Origin: Burkholderiales bacterium
GTDB taxonomy: Bacteria > Pseudomonadota > Gammaproteobacteria > Burkholderiales > Burkholderiaceae_C
Length of the DNA: 64,000 nt
Direction: 5' to 3'
NCBI GenBank assembly: GCA_016223165.1
Contig: JACRPO010000007.1
Location: forward strand, 186,001-250,000
Made by a program: the position numbers and the translations under genes. Positions 10,627 to 18,101 of the stretch are shown piece after piece. A model generated the notes under the pieces. It worked only from the letters and a program-made list of their open reading frames with translations, had not been told where the DNA came from and searched no databases. The first letter of the stretch is position 1, and each line of letters begins with the position of its first letter.

Positions 10627-11576
10627 CAGGCCACCGCCTGGTAGTACAGGTTCTGCGGATGCCGCGCCTGCGCGAAGAAGAACCAGCGCTCGATCAGCAG
10701 CCCGACGTACTGCACCGCGAACGCGAGCGCCAGCAGCCACTGGTCCGTGGTCGCGCCGAAGCCCGCCCAGAGCACGAGTGCGACGAGCGCCGCCGGCAAC
10801 GCGAAGGCAGCGGCGAGGAACCACCACTTCAGCTGCCTCAGCGCACCCGGGGCGAGGCCGTGGAAGAACTCGCGCGTGTTGAACGAGCCCCCCATGAAAC
10901 CCATCGCGCGCTGGCGGATCACCGGATGGCGAACGCCGATCGCGCTTTGCACGGTGGAACGCGGCACGAGGCGCGCATTGCGCGCGAGCGACAGCGAGCG
11001 GCTCAGCAGCGCCGAAGCCGTCAGCGCGAGTGCGGCCTGGGCGATGGGCGGCACCAGCGCCGGGGCGCGAAAGCCGGCCAGCGCCGACGCAAGCACACTG
11101 CCGCTGGCCAGCCCGAGCAACGTGTAGTTCGCCAGCGTATAGGCGCTCGCCCACTCCTGCAGGAAGCGGATGCTGGCGTAGATCATCGCCGTGCACACGA
11201 AGAGCACGAGCGCGAGCAGCGCCGTCACCGTACCCAGCGCCGCCGTGGCGTAGGCGCCGCTGAAGTGACCCAGCGTCCAGAAGAACACGCCGGCCATGAA
11301 CAACGGCAGCACGATGACCTCGCGCGACAGCCACGACGTACGCCACATCGCCGCGGCGCGCCAGGCGCGCTCGGGCCGTCCGAGGTGCGCAAACGAAGCC
11401 GCCAGTCCGGCGGCGGTGAGCAGGAGCGCGATGCTGCCGCCCAGCGCGAAGAAGCCGAGTCCGATGCCGCCGCGTCCAGCCCAACCGGCCAGCTCGGCCG
11501 CGAACAGGGTGAGGAACAGCCCTTGGGCTGCGCCGATCAGCGTCGTGAGAAAGATGACGGAGAAAGCCGGATTCAC
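10626..11576 (-). CDS. soeC: Sulfite dehydrogenase membrane subunit SoeC (DmsC family)
   Basis: A 316-residue integral membrane protein with about eight hydrophobic helices, resembling DmsC/PsrC-type quinone-interacting anchors. HLGRPERAWRAAAMWRTSWLSREV is the conserved DmsC-like cytoplasmic block, and GFMGGSFNTREFFHG a second. It would pass electrons from SoeAB to the quinone pool. The start is a GTG at 11576, shortly after the soeB stop. Three consecutive genes encode a molybdoenzyme, a four-cluster ferredoxin subunit and this anchor, as in SoeABC of purple sulfur bacteria. Confidence 0.85.
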   Translation of the reverse strand: MNPAFSVIFLTTLIGAAQGLFLTLFAAELAGWAGRGGIGLGFFALGGSIALLLTAAGLAASFAHLGRPERAWRAAAMWRTSWLSREVIVLPLFMAGVFFWTLGHFSGAYATAALGTVTALLALVLFVCTAMIYASIRFLQEWASAYTLANYTLLGLASGSVLASALAGFRAPALVPPIAQAALALTASALLSRSLSLARNARLVPRSTVQSAIGVRHPVIRQRAMGFMGGSFNTREFFHGLAPGALRQLKWWFLAAAFALPAALVALVLWAGFGATTDQWLLALAFAVQYVGLLIERWFFFAQARHPQNLYYQAVA

Positions 11577-11586
11577 CTGTGCGGCC

Positions 11587-12321
11587 TCAGAAGCTGGCGT
11601 CTTCCATCGTCGACGCGCCGGGTGCGGGCCGCGGCAGGTGCCCCTCGGCGCGCAGCGGGTTGTCGGCGCGCACGAGCTCGTCCTCGTGGATGCGCAGCCG
11701 CGTCTTGTGGCGCGGCAGGTAGTGGTTGGCCGGCTGGGTGCCCCACTCGGGCATCAGCGCATAGCCACCGTTCTCGTGAATGGCCCGCGCGGCGTCGCTT
11801 TGCGGATCATGGATGTCGCCGAAGATGCGCGCCGACGTCGGGCAGGCCATGACGCAGGCGGGCTGGCGTTCGGCCTCGGGCAGCCGGGTGTCGTAGATGC
11901 GGTCCACGCACAGCGTGCACTTCTTCATCACCTTCTGGTTCTCGTCGATCTCGCGCGCGCCGTAAGGACAGGCCCAGCTGCAGTACTTGCAGCCGATGCA
12001 CTTGTCGTAGTCAACGAGCACGATGCCGTCTTCCTCGCGCTTGTAGGAGGCGCCGGTGGGACACACCGGCACGCACGGCGGATCCTCGCAGTGCAGGCAG
12101 CTCTTGGGAAAGTGCACGGTCTCGGTGTACGGGAACTCGCCGATCTCGAAGGTCTGCACCCGGTTGAAGAATGTGCCGCTGGGGTCGGCACCGTAAGGCC
12201 GCTGGTCGCTCATCGGCCCGGCCGCGCCGCTCGTGTTCCACTCCTTGCAGCTCGTGACGCAGGCATGGCAACCAACGCAGACGTTGAGGTCGATGACCAG
12301 GGCGAGCTGGCGCCTGCTCAT
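11587..12321 (-). CDS. soeB: Sulfite dehydrogenase iron-sulfur subunit SoeB
   Basis: A 244-residue cytoplasmic electron-transfer subunit of the DmsB/PhsB type carrying four 4Fe-4S clusters. Cys motifs seen in order: CVGCHACVTSCKEW, CLHCEDPPCVPVCPTGA, CIGCKYCSWACPYGA, then KKCTLC with CVMACPTSA. No signal peptide is present, in agreement with a cytoplasmic SoeABC. The ATG at 12321 overlaps the soeA stop (ATGA), giving the natural ferredoxin N-terminus RRQLALVIDLN; an upstream in-frame ATG would add 11 unconserved residues within soeA. Confidence 0.9.
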   Translation of the reverse strand: MSRRQLALVIDLNVCVGCHACVTSCKEWNTSGAAGPMSDQRPYGADPSGTFFNRVQTFEIGEFPYTETVHFPKSCLHCEDPPCVPVCPTGASYKREEDGIVLVDYDKCIGCKYCSWACPYGAREIDENQKVMKKCTLCVDRIYDTRLPEAERQPACVMACPTSARIFGDIHDPQSDAARAIHENGGYALMPEWGTQPANHYLPRHKTRLRIHEDELVRADNPLRAEGHLPRPAPGASTMEDASF

Positions 12322-15242
12322 CGCCGCCCCTTCGTCGAGAAGGTCGCCGCCCACTTCGAGAGCGAGTTCAATTCGCGTGGTCGCTCGGACATGCCCGGAT
12401 AGCGGCGCAGCGGCTCGAAGCGCGGCTCGGTGTGAGGCGCGTCACCGGCCTCGGCCTTGACGACGCGCACGCGCACGTCGTACCAGGCGGCCTGGCCGGT
12501 GACGGGGTCGGAGTTGGAGATGCGCATCTCGCTGCCGCGTACGGGCAGCTCTTCGCTGATGAGGTGGTTGAGCAGGAAACCGGCGCGCGACTCGTTGGCA
12601 TCGGGCTCGAGGTTCCACGCGCCGGCGGCCTTGCCGATCGCATTCCAGGTCCACACGGTGCCCGGCTCGACGGCCTGCGAATGCGCCGCCTGGCAGCGCA
12701 CGCGCCCCCAGGGCGACTCGACCCACACCCAATCGCCATCGGCGATGCCGGCCTCGCGCGCCGTCTGCGTATTGATGTGCAGCAGGTTGTAGGTGTGGAT
12801 CTGGCGCAGCCAGGCATTCTGCGAGTCCCACGAGTGGTACATCGCCATCGGCCGCTGCGTCACCGCCGTCAGGGGGAATCGATGCTTGTCGGTGACATGC
12901 GACTCCAGCGGCTCGTAGTAGAAGGGCAGCGGGTCGAAGTAGGTGGCGACGCGCTCGCGCAGGTGCGGCGGCGGCTTGCGCGTGATGCCGCGGCCCTGCG
13001 CGGCGGCGCGGAAGTGCTGCAGCACCTCGGAGTAGAGGTGGATCAGGATCGGCTCGGCATAGCGCGTGATGCGGTTGGCGCGACTCCATTCCAGGTAGCC
13101 CTGGTTCCAGTTGCGCATGTACTGGTAGCTGAGCGGCAACTCGTGGTGGTAGACGCAGTCGTGCTGCTCGTACATCTCCCACTGGCGCGGGTTGGGCTCA
13201 CCGATGAGGAACTTCTCGCCGCCCTTGCCGCGCCAGCCGGCCAGGAAGCCGATGCCGCTGCCGGGCTCGGTTTCCCAGTTGACGATGAAGTCGGGGTAGT
13301 CGCGGTACTTGCGCTTGCCTTCCTTGGTGACGAAGGTCGGCAAGCGCAGGCGCGACCCCAGTTCGATCAGCACTTCCTGGAACGGCTTGCAGTCACCGGT
13401 GGGCGGCACGACCGGGATGCGCACGGCATCGACCGGACCGCTGAACTCGCTGATCGGCCGGTCGAGCATCGACATCACGTCGTGGCGCTCGAGGTAGGTG
13501 GTGTCGGGCAGGATCAGGTCGGCAAACGCCGTCATCTCCGAGTGGAAGGCATCGGCAACGACGAGAAACGGGATCTTGTGCTCGCCGTTCTCGTCGCGGT
13601 CCTCGAGCATCTTCCTGACTTCGACCGTATTCATCGTGGAGTTCCACGACATGTTGGCCATGAAGATGAGCAGCGTGTCGATGCGGTACGGGTCGCCGCG
13701 CCAGGCATTGGTGATGACGTTGTGCATCAGCCCGTGCACCGAGAGCGGGTATTCCCACGAGAACGCCTTGTCGATGCGCACCGGCGAGCCGTCGTCGTTG
13801 ACGAAGAGATCGTCGGGGTCGGCCGGCCAGCCGAGCGCCATGCCGTCCAGCGGCCGGTTGGGCTGCACCGCGCGCGCATCGTTGGGCGTGCGCGCACAAG
13901 GCGGGATCGGGCGCGGGAACGGCGCCTTGTGGCGAAAGCCGCCGGGGCGGTCGATCGTGCCCAGCAGCGACATCAGCACGCCGAGTGCACGCACGGTCTG
14001 GAAGCCGTTGGAATGCGCCGCCAGCCCGCGCATGGCGTGGAAGGCGACAGGGTTTCCGGTCACGGTATCGTGTTCGTTGCCCCAGGCGTCGGTCCAGGCG
14101 ATCGGCAGCTCGATGCGCCGGTCGCGCGCGGTGATGCCCATCTCGTGCGCCAGGCGCCGGATCGTCTCGGCCGGGATGCCGGTGACCTGCGCCGCCCACT
14201 CCGGCGTGTAGTCCTTGACGCGGTCCTGCAGGAGCTGAAAGGCCGGCTTCACCGGCGTGCCGTCGGCGAGCTTGAACTCACCGAGCAGGAAAGGATCGGC
14301 GCCAGCGGTGTGCGTGAGCACTGCCTTGTTCGTGTGCCGGTCCCACCACAGCTTGTTCTGCGGGTCGTAGCAGGCCTCTTCCTCGGGCACCTCGGTGCGC
14401 ACGAACATGCCGTATTCGTCGTGCGCGGCGTCCAGGTTCACCAGTTGGCCGCCGTTGGTGTACTGCACGACGAAGTCGCGGTCGTACAGGCCCTTGGCGA
14501 GAATCTCGTGCGTCACCGCGAGCAGGAAAGCGCCGTCGGTGCCGGGCCGGATCGGCACCCATTCGTCGGCGATCGCCGAGTAGCCGGTGCGCACCGGGTT
14601 GACCGAGACGAAGCGCCCGCCGTCGCGCTTGAACTTGGCGAGCGCGATCTTCATCGGGTTGGAGTGGTGATCCTCCGCCGTGCCGAGCATGACGAACAGC
14701 TTGGCGCGGTCGAGGTCGGGCCCGCCGAACTCCCAGAACGAGCCGCCGATCGTGTAGATCAGACCGGCGGCCATGTTCACCGAGCAGAAGCCGCCGTGCG
14801 CCGCATAGTTGGGCGTGCCGAACTGGCGCGCGAAGAGGCCGGTGAGCGCCTGCATCTGGTCGCGCCCTGTGAAGAGCGCGAACTTCTTCGGGTCGGTGGC
14901 GCGGATCTTGGCCAGGCGCTCGGCCAGCGTCGCGAAGGCCTCCTCCCACTCGATCTCGACGAAGTCGCCGTCGCCGCGCCGCGCGCCCTCGCGGCGCTTC
15001 AACGGTTTGGTCAGCCGCGCCGGGCTGTACTGCTTCATGATGCCCGAGCTGCCCTTGGCGCAGATGACGCCCTGGTTCAGCGGATGATTCGGGTTGCCGT
15101 CGATGTAGCGGACCTTGCCGTCGCGCAGGTGCACGCGGATGCCGCAGCGGCACGCGCACATGTAGCAGGTGGTGTTGCGCGTTTCCTGGGCGGCGTCCGC
15201 GTGCGGGTCGGCGAGAGGGTCGTGCAGGGGGACGGGCGCCAT
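12318..15242 (-). CDS. soeA: Sulfite dehydrogenase molybdopterin subunit SoeA
   Basis: A 974-residue molybdopterin oxidoreductase of the DMSO-reductase family. The N-terminal 4Fe-4S site is CYMCACRC followed by ICAKGSSG. Later blocks fit bis-MGD binding (FTGRDQMQALTGLFARQFG; ISNSDPVTGQAAWYDVRV near the C-terminus). There is no Tat signal, so it is cytoplasmic, which favours SoeA over periplasmic thiosulfate or polysulfide reductases. It oxidises sulfite to sulfate and feeds electrons to SoeB and SoeC. It is the first gene of the operon, preceded by a 218-bp divergent region with the shared TAGCCC-N4-GGGTAG motif. A polysulfide-reductase-like role cannot be fully excluded. Confidence 0.85.
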   Translation of the reverse strand: MAPVPLHDPLADPHADAAQETRNTTCYMCACRCGIRVHLRDGKVRYIDGNPNHPLNQGVICAKGSSGIMKQYSPARLTKPLKRREGARRGDGDFVEIEWEEAFATLAERLAKIRATDPKKFALFTGRDQMQALTGLFARQFGTPNYAAHGGFCSVNMAAGLIYTIGGSFWEFGGPDLDRAKLFVMLGTAEDHHSNPMKIALAKFKRDGGRFVSVNPVRTGYSAIADEWVPIRPGTDGAFLLAVTHEILAKGLYDRDFVVQYTNGGQLVNLDAAHDEYGMFVRTEVPEEEACYDPQNKLWWDRHTNKAVLTHTAGADPFLLGEFKLADGTPVKPAFQLLQDRVKDYTPEWAAQVTGIPAETIRRLAHEMGITARDRRIELPIAWTDAWGNEHDTVTGNPVAFHAMRGLAAHSNGFQTVRALGVLMSLLGTIDRPGGFRHKAPFPRPIPPCARTPNDARAVQPNRPLDGMALGWPADPDDLFVNDDGSPVRIDKAFSWEYPLSVHGLMHNVITNAWRGDPYRIDTLLIFMANMSWNSTMNTVEVRKMLEDRDENGEHKIPFLVVADAFHSEMTAFADLILPDTTYLERHDVMSMLDRPISEFSGPVDAVRIPVVPPTGDCKPFQEVLIELGSRLRLPTFVTKEGKRKYRDYPDFIVNWETEPGSGIGFLAGWRGKGGEKFLIGEPNPRQWEMYEQHDCVYHHELPLSYQYMRNWNQGYLEWSRANRITRYAEPILIHLYSEVLQHFRAAAQGRGITRKPPPHLRERVATYFDPLPFYYEPLESHVTDKHRFPLTAVTQRPMAMYHSWDSQNAWLRQIHTYNLLHINTQTAREAGIADGDWVWVESPWGRVRCQAAHSQAVEPGTVWTWNAIGKAAGAWNLEPDANESRAGFLLNHLISEELPVRGSEMRISNSDPVTGQAAWYDVRVRVVKAEAGDAPHTEPRFEPLRRYPGMSERPRELNSLSKWAATFSTKGRR

Positions 15243-15390
15243 GTCTCGGGGTGTGGTCGTGTCGTCGTGGGGTCGTGTCGTGTTGTCGCGCCGGCGGGGG
15301 TACGGCGCTGCCCACGCTCTACAGGAACCGGTGGGCGATTAGGCGCAAGCGCGCTGAATAGCGTCCATAACCTCGATGGCGTAGTGTGGC

Positions 15391-15406
15391 CTACCCACGA
15401 GGGCTA
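15391..15406 (-). promoter_or_regulatory. TAGCCC-N4-GGGTAG element upstream of soeA
   Basis: On the minus strand the sequence is TAGCCCTCGTGGGTAG, about 150 bp before the soeA ATG. The same interrupted palindrome is found upstream of dsrA and of the exported dsrE-like gene. Around 20 bases further toward soeA lies TTATGG, a possible -10. The rest of the 218-bp soeA-mazG gap shows nothing else I can name. Confidence 0.5.
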
Positions 15407-15460
15407 TTCGCGGCGCCTGCGGCGCATGTGGTCCTCGGCCGCGGCTACGATCCGTGGCCG

Positions 15461-15856
15461 ATGGCTGACCTGACACCAGACCCGACGCTGCCGCCGGCGC
15501 CCCTGGTCGATGTCACAGGGCTGCAGGAAGCGGTCGCGGCCTTCGCGCGCGAGCGCGACTGGGAGCCCTTTCACTCGCCCAAGAACCTGGCGATGGCGCT
15601 CACCGGCGAAGTGGGTGAACTCGTGGAGCTCTTCCAGTGGCTGAGTGAGGAGGCTTCGCGCAACGTCGGACGCGATCCCGCTACCGCGCGCCCCGTGCGC
15701 GACGAGCTTGCCGACGTGCTGATCTACCTCGTGCGGCTGGCCGCCGTGCTCGAGGTGGATCTGGACGAGGCGGTGCGCAGCAAGCTGGCGACCAATGCCG
15801 CGAAGTACCCGCTCGAGCGCTCGCGCGGCCAGGCGACCAAGTACTCGCGGCGCTGA
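15461..15856 (+). CDS. MazG-like nucleotide pyrophosphohydrolase
   Basis: A 131-residue all-alpha NTP pyrophosphatase of the MazG/RS21-C6 type. The metal-binding pattern is present as GEVGELVELFQW and, further on, VRDELADVLIYLVRLA, giving the ExxE and ExxD sites. These enzymes remove non-canonical or excess dNTPs. The ATG at 15461 precedes the conserved domain by about 20 residues; the frame is open further upstream without homology. It is divergent from soeA, with no evident functional link to sulfur metabolism. Confidence 0.85.
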   Translation: MADLTPDPTLPPAPLVDVTGLQEAVAAFARERDWEPFHSPKNLAMALTGEVGELVELFQWLSEEASRNVGRDPATARPVRDELADVLIYLVRLAAVLEVDLDEAVRSKLATNAAKYPLERSRGQATKYSRR

Positions 15857-16034
15857 GCGGGCGCCGCTGACGCCCGATACCCTCGCCGCGCTCCCCGCTT
15901 CGCGCACTGCAGGGCGCAGTCCTCGGGTGGCCACGCCGCGATGCGGGAGTTGCGGAGGTCGATAGGATTTCCTTCAGTCCGCCCGCACCGCCGGGCCGCT
16001 TCCCACGCCTCGCGACCTTTCCAAGGAGCCATGC

Positions 16035-16481
16035 ATGTTCGGTCCCGTCACTGTCCCCTTCGGCGTCAAGCTGCTGTTCAACACCGTGAAGCTCAAGCCC
16101 GGCGTCACCGTCGACGATGTCGAGCTCGCCTTGGCCGAGATGTGCAACGTGGTCAAGGAGACCTACGGCCACGACCGCGGCGGCTTCGTCGCCGGCCAGG
16201 TCTTCCGCTTCGCCGGCTTCGCATCGGCCGAAGGCTCGATCGGTGCCCCCGCCGCGGCGGGCGTGGCGCCGGACCACGACCTCGTGATCGCCACCTACTG
16301 GCGCTCGTTCGAGCAGCACGAGCGCTCGCACGCCGACCCGCTATTCAAGTCCAAGTTCTCGGCGCTCGCCGAGCTGTGCTCGGCCACACACGAACTGGGC
16401 TACGAGATGCTCTGGCAGGGCGCCCCGGAGGCCAGGCAGCCGGCCGCCGCGACGGCAGCGACCGCCGCCGTCACGGGCTGA
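16035..16481 (+). CDS. Conserved hypothetical protein, possible dimeric alpha-beta barrel
   Basis: A 148-residue soluble protein I cannot name. It has no signal peptide or membrane helix. The pattern of an N-terminal strand (VKLLFNTVKLKPGV), an acidic helix (VDDVELALAEMCNVVKETYG), a strand (FVAGQVFRFAG), then HDLVIATYWRSFEQHERSH and a helix is like that of small dimeric alpha-beta barrel proteins. Two Cys are present (MCNV, LCSA). The last 20 residues are Ala/Thr-rich. It stands between mazG and the convergent rhodanese gene. Function unknown. Confidence 0.7.
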   Translation: MFGPVTVPFGVKLLFNTVKLKPGVTVDDVELALAEMCNVVKETYGHDRGGFVAGQVFRFAGFASAEGSIGAPAAAGVAPDHDLVIATYWRSFEQHERSHADPLFKSKFSALAELCSATHELGYEMLWQGAPEARQPAAATAATAAVTG

Positions 16482-16497
16482 ACGCCTGCCGCGTCGA

Positions 16498-16887
16498 TCA
16501 GACCTGCCGCCAGGGCAGGCCGTGCTTGCGCCAGCCGCCGAGGTTGCCGCGGTGGTGCTCGGTATCGAGCTCGCCCTCGAAGCCCTCGAGCACATTGGCC
16601 ACGTCGGTGAAGCCGTGCTTCTCCAGTTCCAGGCCGGCATCCACCGAGCGCTTGCCGCTGCGGCAGATCAGGATGATCGGCCGATCCTTGCGCCCGGCCA
16701 TGCGCAGCACCTGGTCGGCGAAGTGCGGGTTGACCTCGAAGTCCGGGGCCGTGTTCCACTCGATGCTGATGGCGTCGATGGGATGGCCGACGTAGAAGAA
16801 CTCGACTTCGGTACGGCAGTCGATCAGCAGCGTATTGGGGTTCTTTTGAATGACCTCGAAGGCTGCGGTGGGATGAAGATGTTCCAT
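16498..16887 (-). CDS. Rhodanese-like sulfurtransferase
   Basis: A 129-residue single-domain rhodanese. The active-site loop is ICRSGKRS, with the catalytic Cys that carries the persulfide, and the domain opens with LLIDCRTEVEFFYVGHP. The ATG at 16887 gives MEHLHPTAAF; another ATG 30 bases upstream is possible. It is the last gene on the strand that carries sat and apr, so it may move sulfane sulfur toward TusA or Dsr carriers. Rhodaneses are generic sulfurtransferases and the specific donor is not shown. Confidence 0.9.
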   Translation of the reverse strand: MEHLHPTAAFEVIQKNPNTLLIDCRTEVEFFYVGHPIDAISIEWNTAPDFEVNPHFADQVLRMAGRKDRPIILICRSGKRSVDAGLELEKHGFTDVANVLEGFEGELDTEHHRGNLGGWRKHGLPWRQV

Positions 16888-17013
16888 GGCGATTCCTGTT
16901 GCTGGATTCTGGCCCACGCCGCCGGGAGCCGGAACGAACGTCTTCTCATGACGTCATTCCTGCAACCCATATGGGACCTGAAGCCGGAGCTCACCCCTGT
17001 CCCGACATGAGGC

Positions 17014-17175
17014 CTACGGCTTCTTCGGCGTCTTGTATTCGGCCACCTTCTGGAACGGCTTCCAGATGGTCTCGAAACCGACGAAGCCCTTCTCGTTGGG
17101 CGGCATCTGGCGCGTCGTCACATAGGGCGTCACGCCGTCGGGAACCTTGGCGGGGGGAGGCTTGTGGTCGCTCAT
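17014..17175 (-). CDS. Small 53-residue protein of unknown function in the apr region
   Basis: The frame from ATG 17175 (MSDHKPPPAKVPDGVTPYVT) to TAG 17014 encodes 53 residues ending in AEYKTPKKP. The protein is Pro- and Lys-rich with one aromatic block (GFVGFETIWKPFQK) and no Cys. An AAAGGTGACC stretch just before the ATG may serve as ribosome binding site. It lies 36 bp after the FKBP gene stop and before the rhodanese, on the same strand. Codon use is normal for the region. I have no family assignment; the short length keeps confidence moderate. Confidence 0.55.
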   Translation of the reverse strand: MSDHKPPPAKVPDGVTPYVTTRQMPPNEKGFVGFETIWKPFQKVAEYKTPKKP

Positions 17176-17211
17176 GGGTCACCTTTCATGTCATGAAGTG
17201 AGGGCTGCCGC

Positions 17212-17721
17212 CTAGACAGGCCTCAGGCGCGAGGGGTCGATGTCGGCGCCCGCAGGGATCGCTCCACCCACTCGTGTCTCGTCGACCGTGGCGTCGCGCA
17301 CGGTCAATATCTCGAGCGTGAAGACAACCTCCCTGCCGGAAAGCGGGTTGTTGCCGTCGACCGTCAGCTTCTCGTCGTCGATGTGCGTCACGAGAAAGCT
17401 GCGCGTCTGGCCCCTGTCGTTCTCCATCAGGATGGACGTGCCGACCTGCCGATACTGCTCTGGGACGTTCTCGATGTCATCAGAGAAGACCAGCGACTCG
17501 TCCCTGGGGCCGAAGATCTGGTTGCCGTCGATCGTCACCTCGATGATGTCGCCGGCGGACCTGCCTTCGAGCTGACCATGCACCGAAGGGGCCAGGATCT
17601 CGTTGTGCCCGTGCACATAGCCCAGCGGGAACTCGACCCGGGTCAGCACATGGCCCGTCCTCTTGTCGCTGACCCTGTAGGTCAGCTCGACGAACTTGCC
17701 GGCGCAGACGACTTGGCTCAC
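17212..17721 (-). CDS. FKBP/SlyD-type peptidyl-prolyl isomerase
   Basis: A 169-residue protein resembling SlyD-like FKBPs: an initial strand (KFVELTYRVSDKRTGHVL), FPLGYVHGHNEILAPSVHGQLEGRSAGD (equivalent of the G-x-x-E-L-x-L-x-G-M block), and an insert-in-flap region ending THIDDEKLTVDGNNPLSGREVVFTLEI. The family catalyses proline isomerisation and assists folding or metal insertion. Start taken as GTG 17721, because no ATG gives the domain start. It follows aprA and a hypothetical on the same strand, so it could help mature APS reductase; that is inference. Confidence 0.8.
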   Translation of the reverse strand: MSQVVCAGKFVELTYRVSDKRTGHVLTRVEFPLGYVHGHNEILAPSVHGQLEGRSAGDIIEVTIDGNQIFGPRDESLVFSDDIENVPEQYRQVGTSILMENDRGQTRSFLVTHIDDEKLTVDGNNPLSGREVVFTLEILTVRDATVDETRVGGAIPAGADIDPSRLRPV

Positions 17722-17750
17722 ATCAGGTCCCGGGCGTTCCGGCGCATGGA

Positions 17751-18101
17751 TCAGAAGATGGAAGCACCGAAGATGCGCAGCTTGCCATCCTCGTAGCCGA
17801 GGACGAGCCGGCCCAGCCATTCGCCCGGCTTCTTGGTGCTGCGCTGCCGGTACAGGACGGTCACGTGCTCACCGCGGCGGATGGTGCCGAGCGCGTCGAA
17901 ATCCTCGGACAGGTTCCTGGCGAGCTCGCTGTGCGCGAACTGGTGGCCTGCCGCGACCTGATCCATGGCGCGCGCGAGCGTACTGGCGAAGTTCCTCGAG
18001 AACTCGCCGTACTTGCCTTCGTTCGAGTACCTGACCAGGTCGCGCCACAGGGGCTTGGCCAGGGCCAGGATCTCTTCGTCGGGCTTTTCGATGATGTTCA
18101 C
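17751..18101 (-). CDS. Conserved hypothetical protein coupled to aprA
   Basis: A 116-residue soluble protein whose ATG overlaps the aprA stop (ATGA). It begins with a helical half (KPDEEILALAKPLWRDLVRYSNEGKYGEFSRNF) and ends with strands (HVTVLYRQR, WLGRLVLGYEDGKLRIFGASIF). It looks like an SnoaL/NTF2-like or small alpha+beta fold, but I cannot assign it. No Cys or signal peptide. The tight coupling with aprA and the downstream FKBP suggests a role in APS reductase assembly or activity. Confidence 0.75.
   Translation of the reverse strand: MNIIEKPDEEILALAKPLWRDLVRYSNEGKYGEFSRNFASTLARAMDQVAAGHQFAHSELARNLSEDFDALGTIRRGEHVTVLYRQRSTKKPGEWLGRLVLGYEDGKLRIFGASIF

Noticed and set aside
12318..15242. 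Periplasmic thiosulfate/polysulfide reductase (PhsA/PsrA) for the molybdoenzyme
   Set aside because: No Tat signal at the N-terminus, and the neighbours SoeB/SoeC, TauE and sulfur-oxidation context favour cytoplasmic SoeA; phylogeny would be decisive.
12432..15473. Plus-strand open frame of about 1,010 codons opposite soeA
   Set aside because: It is a shadow of the soeA reading frame in GC-rich DNA. The translation is Arg/Val/Ala/His-rich with no known motif, while soeA on the other strand is clearly conserved.
16966..16975. CCCATATGGG palindrome upstream of the rhodanese gene as another regulon site
   Set aside because: It lacks the TAG flanks and the four-base spacer seen in the TAGCCC-N4-GGGTAG elements. 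A ten-base palindrome alone is weak.
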